From Candidatus Collierbacteria bacterium (GTDB lineage Bacteria > Patescibacteriota > Microgenomatia > UBA1400 > MFAQ01): a stretch of DNA of 23,329 nt. Positions 22,211-23,329 of this stretch are shown here, one piece after another. The stretch's first letter is position 1. Each line of letters begins with the position of its first letter. The notes below the pieces were generated by a model. The model was not told where the DNA came from. It saw only the letters and a list, made by a program, of their open reading frames with translations, and made no database searches. The DNA lies in assembly GCA_003531665.1 (NCBI GenBank), contig DQFC01000019.1, positions 92,639-115,967 of the forward strand. Direction: 5' to 3'. A program made the translations under genes and the position numbers.

Positions 22211-23329
22211 TTACGGGTTGTGAGCTTGATTTGGCCTCAGGCGCTTGACTACTTCTACCCACAAAATGGTGGCGAGTGAAGCTAATAATGGATAGATCCA
22301 TTGTTTCAAATCCAATGGGGTGGTACCCAACAGCCGGTTTACCATGGGGTGGTAAATTCCCAACAATAACAAGATGAAGCCATAGCCGACAGCTCCAAGG
22401 AGATATTTATTATCGAAGAGGTTCATCTGATAGATGGGCTTTTTAAGATCCTTATAAGAAAAAATGTATGTCAAATCTATAGAGCCTATGACAGCAAAGG
22501 CGACTGTTTGTGCCAGCTGAAGATTGGTACCATTGAAGATGTGGTGAAACGCAAATAGGGCTGTGAGCCCAGCCGTTAGACTAATAGCAACTATTAGCAA
22601 AATCATGGGTAGCTCGAGAATGCTTTCACTGATTAGTTTTCGCGGTTTCTCTTCCATGATGCCGGTTTCCTTTGGTTCGAATCCTAGGACGATGTCTGGT
22701 GGCCCATCACAGATTAGGTGAACCCAAAGAATTTGAACAATAGTCATAGGTATGGGGACATTGAGCATTAGTGCACCCATGATCAAAACAATTTCAGCAA
22801 AAGAATTGGAGAGGACATAAGCAACAACCTTCTTAATATTGGCAAAAATTATTCGACCTTCTTCTACAGCCGAGATGATTGTTTGAAAATCGCTATTTAG
22901 CAAAACCATGTCAGAGGCGGACTTAGCCACATCGGTTGCTGACCCAACAGCAATACCAATGTCCGCTTTCTTTAGTGCTGGCCCATCGTTGACTCCATCT
23001 CCCGTCATAGCGACCACTTCTCCATTGGCCTGAAGAGCCTCGATGATTTTGAGTTTTTGGATAGGAGCGACTCTGGCGAATAGGGTGATGCCTTGTATTC
23101 TTTTCCTTAAGTCTCCATCCGAAATTTTATCGAGATCGGATCCTTCGATGGCTTCACCATCCACTATGTCGAGCCCTACTTCTTTGGCCACCTTTAGTGC
23201 AGTATGTAAATAATCCCCTGTGACTATAATTACTCGAATTCCGGCGGTTTTGGCTTTGACTATAGACTCGTAAACGGTTTTTCGTACAGGATCCATAATT
23301 CCGATTAGACCCGACCACCTGTAGCCCGA
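22211..23329 (-). CDS. P-type cation-transporting ATPase, C-terminal part (cut by window edge)
   Basis: The frame is open through the right edge; the first visible codons read SGYRWSGLIGIMDPVRKTV, so the ATG at 23296 is internal. P2-type ATPases pump Ca2+, Mg2+, Na+ or similar cations across the membrane. The visible 372 residues hold the end of the P domain (IVTGDYLHTA, MTGDGVNDGPALKKADIGIAVG), and the last membrane helices M5-M10, with SNSFAEIVLI in M5 and ILWVHLICDGPPDIVLGFEP in M6. At SERCA positions the M5 Asn appears to be Ser (Glu kept), and the M6 motif N-x-x-T-D is H-L-I-C-D, so the Asp is kept but Asn and Thr are not. The ion is therefore uncertain. The phosphorylated DKTG lies outside the window. 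Confidence 0.93.
   Translation of the reverse strand, partial: SGYRWSGLIGIMDPVRKTVYESIVKAKTAGIRVIIVTGDYLHTALKVAKEVGLDIVDGEAIEGSDLDKISDGDLRKRIQGITLFARVAPIQKLKIIEALQANGEVVAMTGDGVNDGPALKKADIGIAVGSATDVAKSASDMVLLNSDFQTIISAVEEGRIIFANIKKVVAYVLSNSFAEIVLIMGALMLNVPIPMTIVQILWVHLICDGPPDIVLGFEPKETGIMEEKPRKLISESILELPMILLIVAISLTAGLTALFAFHHIFNGTNLQLAQTVAFAVIGSIDLTYIFSYKDLKKPIYQMNLFDNKYLLGAVGYGFILLLLGIYHPMVNRLLGTTPLDLKQWIYPLLASLATILWVEVVKRLRPNQAHNP

Noticed and set aside
1..23329. CRISPR arrays, tRNA or rRNA genes, insertion sequences, prophage or toxin-antitoxin loci
   Set aside because: No regularly spaced repeats, cloverleaf or rRNA-like segments, transposase motifs or terminal inverted repeats were seen on reading both strands.

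Overview
The window looks like a chromosomal piece of a small-genome bacterium of the Patescibacteria (Candidate Phyla Radiation), possibly a Microgenomates-type lineage. This is an inference from gene content (an archaeal-like fused phosphoglucose/phosphomannose isomerase, PEP synthase next to enolase, a transglutaminase-like exported protein, many tiny orphan proteins) and from very tight gene packing. TGA is used as a stop (eno, the 5636 NUDIX gene), so the recoded SR1/Gracilibacteria-type genetic code does not apply. I see no rRNA, tRNA, CRISPR array, transposase or phage gene.

Layout. 1-4020 (minus): uvrA followed with a 1-nt gap by the 5' part of a secreted transglutaminase-like gene that runs off the left edge. 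4021-8103: small accessory genes, namely a nucleotidyltransferase-like protein, two NUDIX hydrolases, a heptad-repeat coiled-coil protein, a 45-residue RanBP2-type zinc-finger microprotein and two unknown proteins. 8087-12897: uvrB, a zinc-ribbon protein, an unknown protein, lexA, a 75-residue unknown protein and rsmI. 12931-13140: a 69-residue unknown protein. 13216-20778 (minus): a compact carbon operon, phosphomannomutase/phosphoglucomutase - Pgi/Pmi - ppsA - eno - gpmI, with gaps of 1, 29 and 1 nt and finally a 4-nt overlap. 20857-23329 (minus): nicotinate phosphoribosyltransferase and the C-terminal part of a P-type cation ATPase cut by the right edge.

Two themes tie the region together. 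One is genome maintenance: uvrA, uvrB and lexA with two NUDIX genes among them. The other is conversion between pyruvate/PEP and sugar phosphates. The most striking sequence signal is regulatory: ten genes have a -10-like hexamer placed so that the predicted transcript starts on or next to the start codon (6 nt between hexamer and start in eight cases, 7 and 8 nt in the others). A second set, mostly tiny orphan proteins plus pncB, has ordinary leaders with Shine-Dalgarno sites. Two genes carry the same 14-nt promoter string TGCTATACTGAATT directly before N-ATG. uvrA and lexA share a direct-repeat motif over their promoters that could be the local SOS operator. The pncB leader can form two mutually exclusive hairpins, one of which covers the ribosome site.
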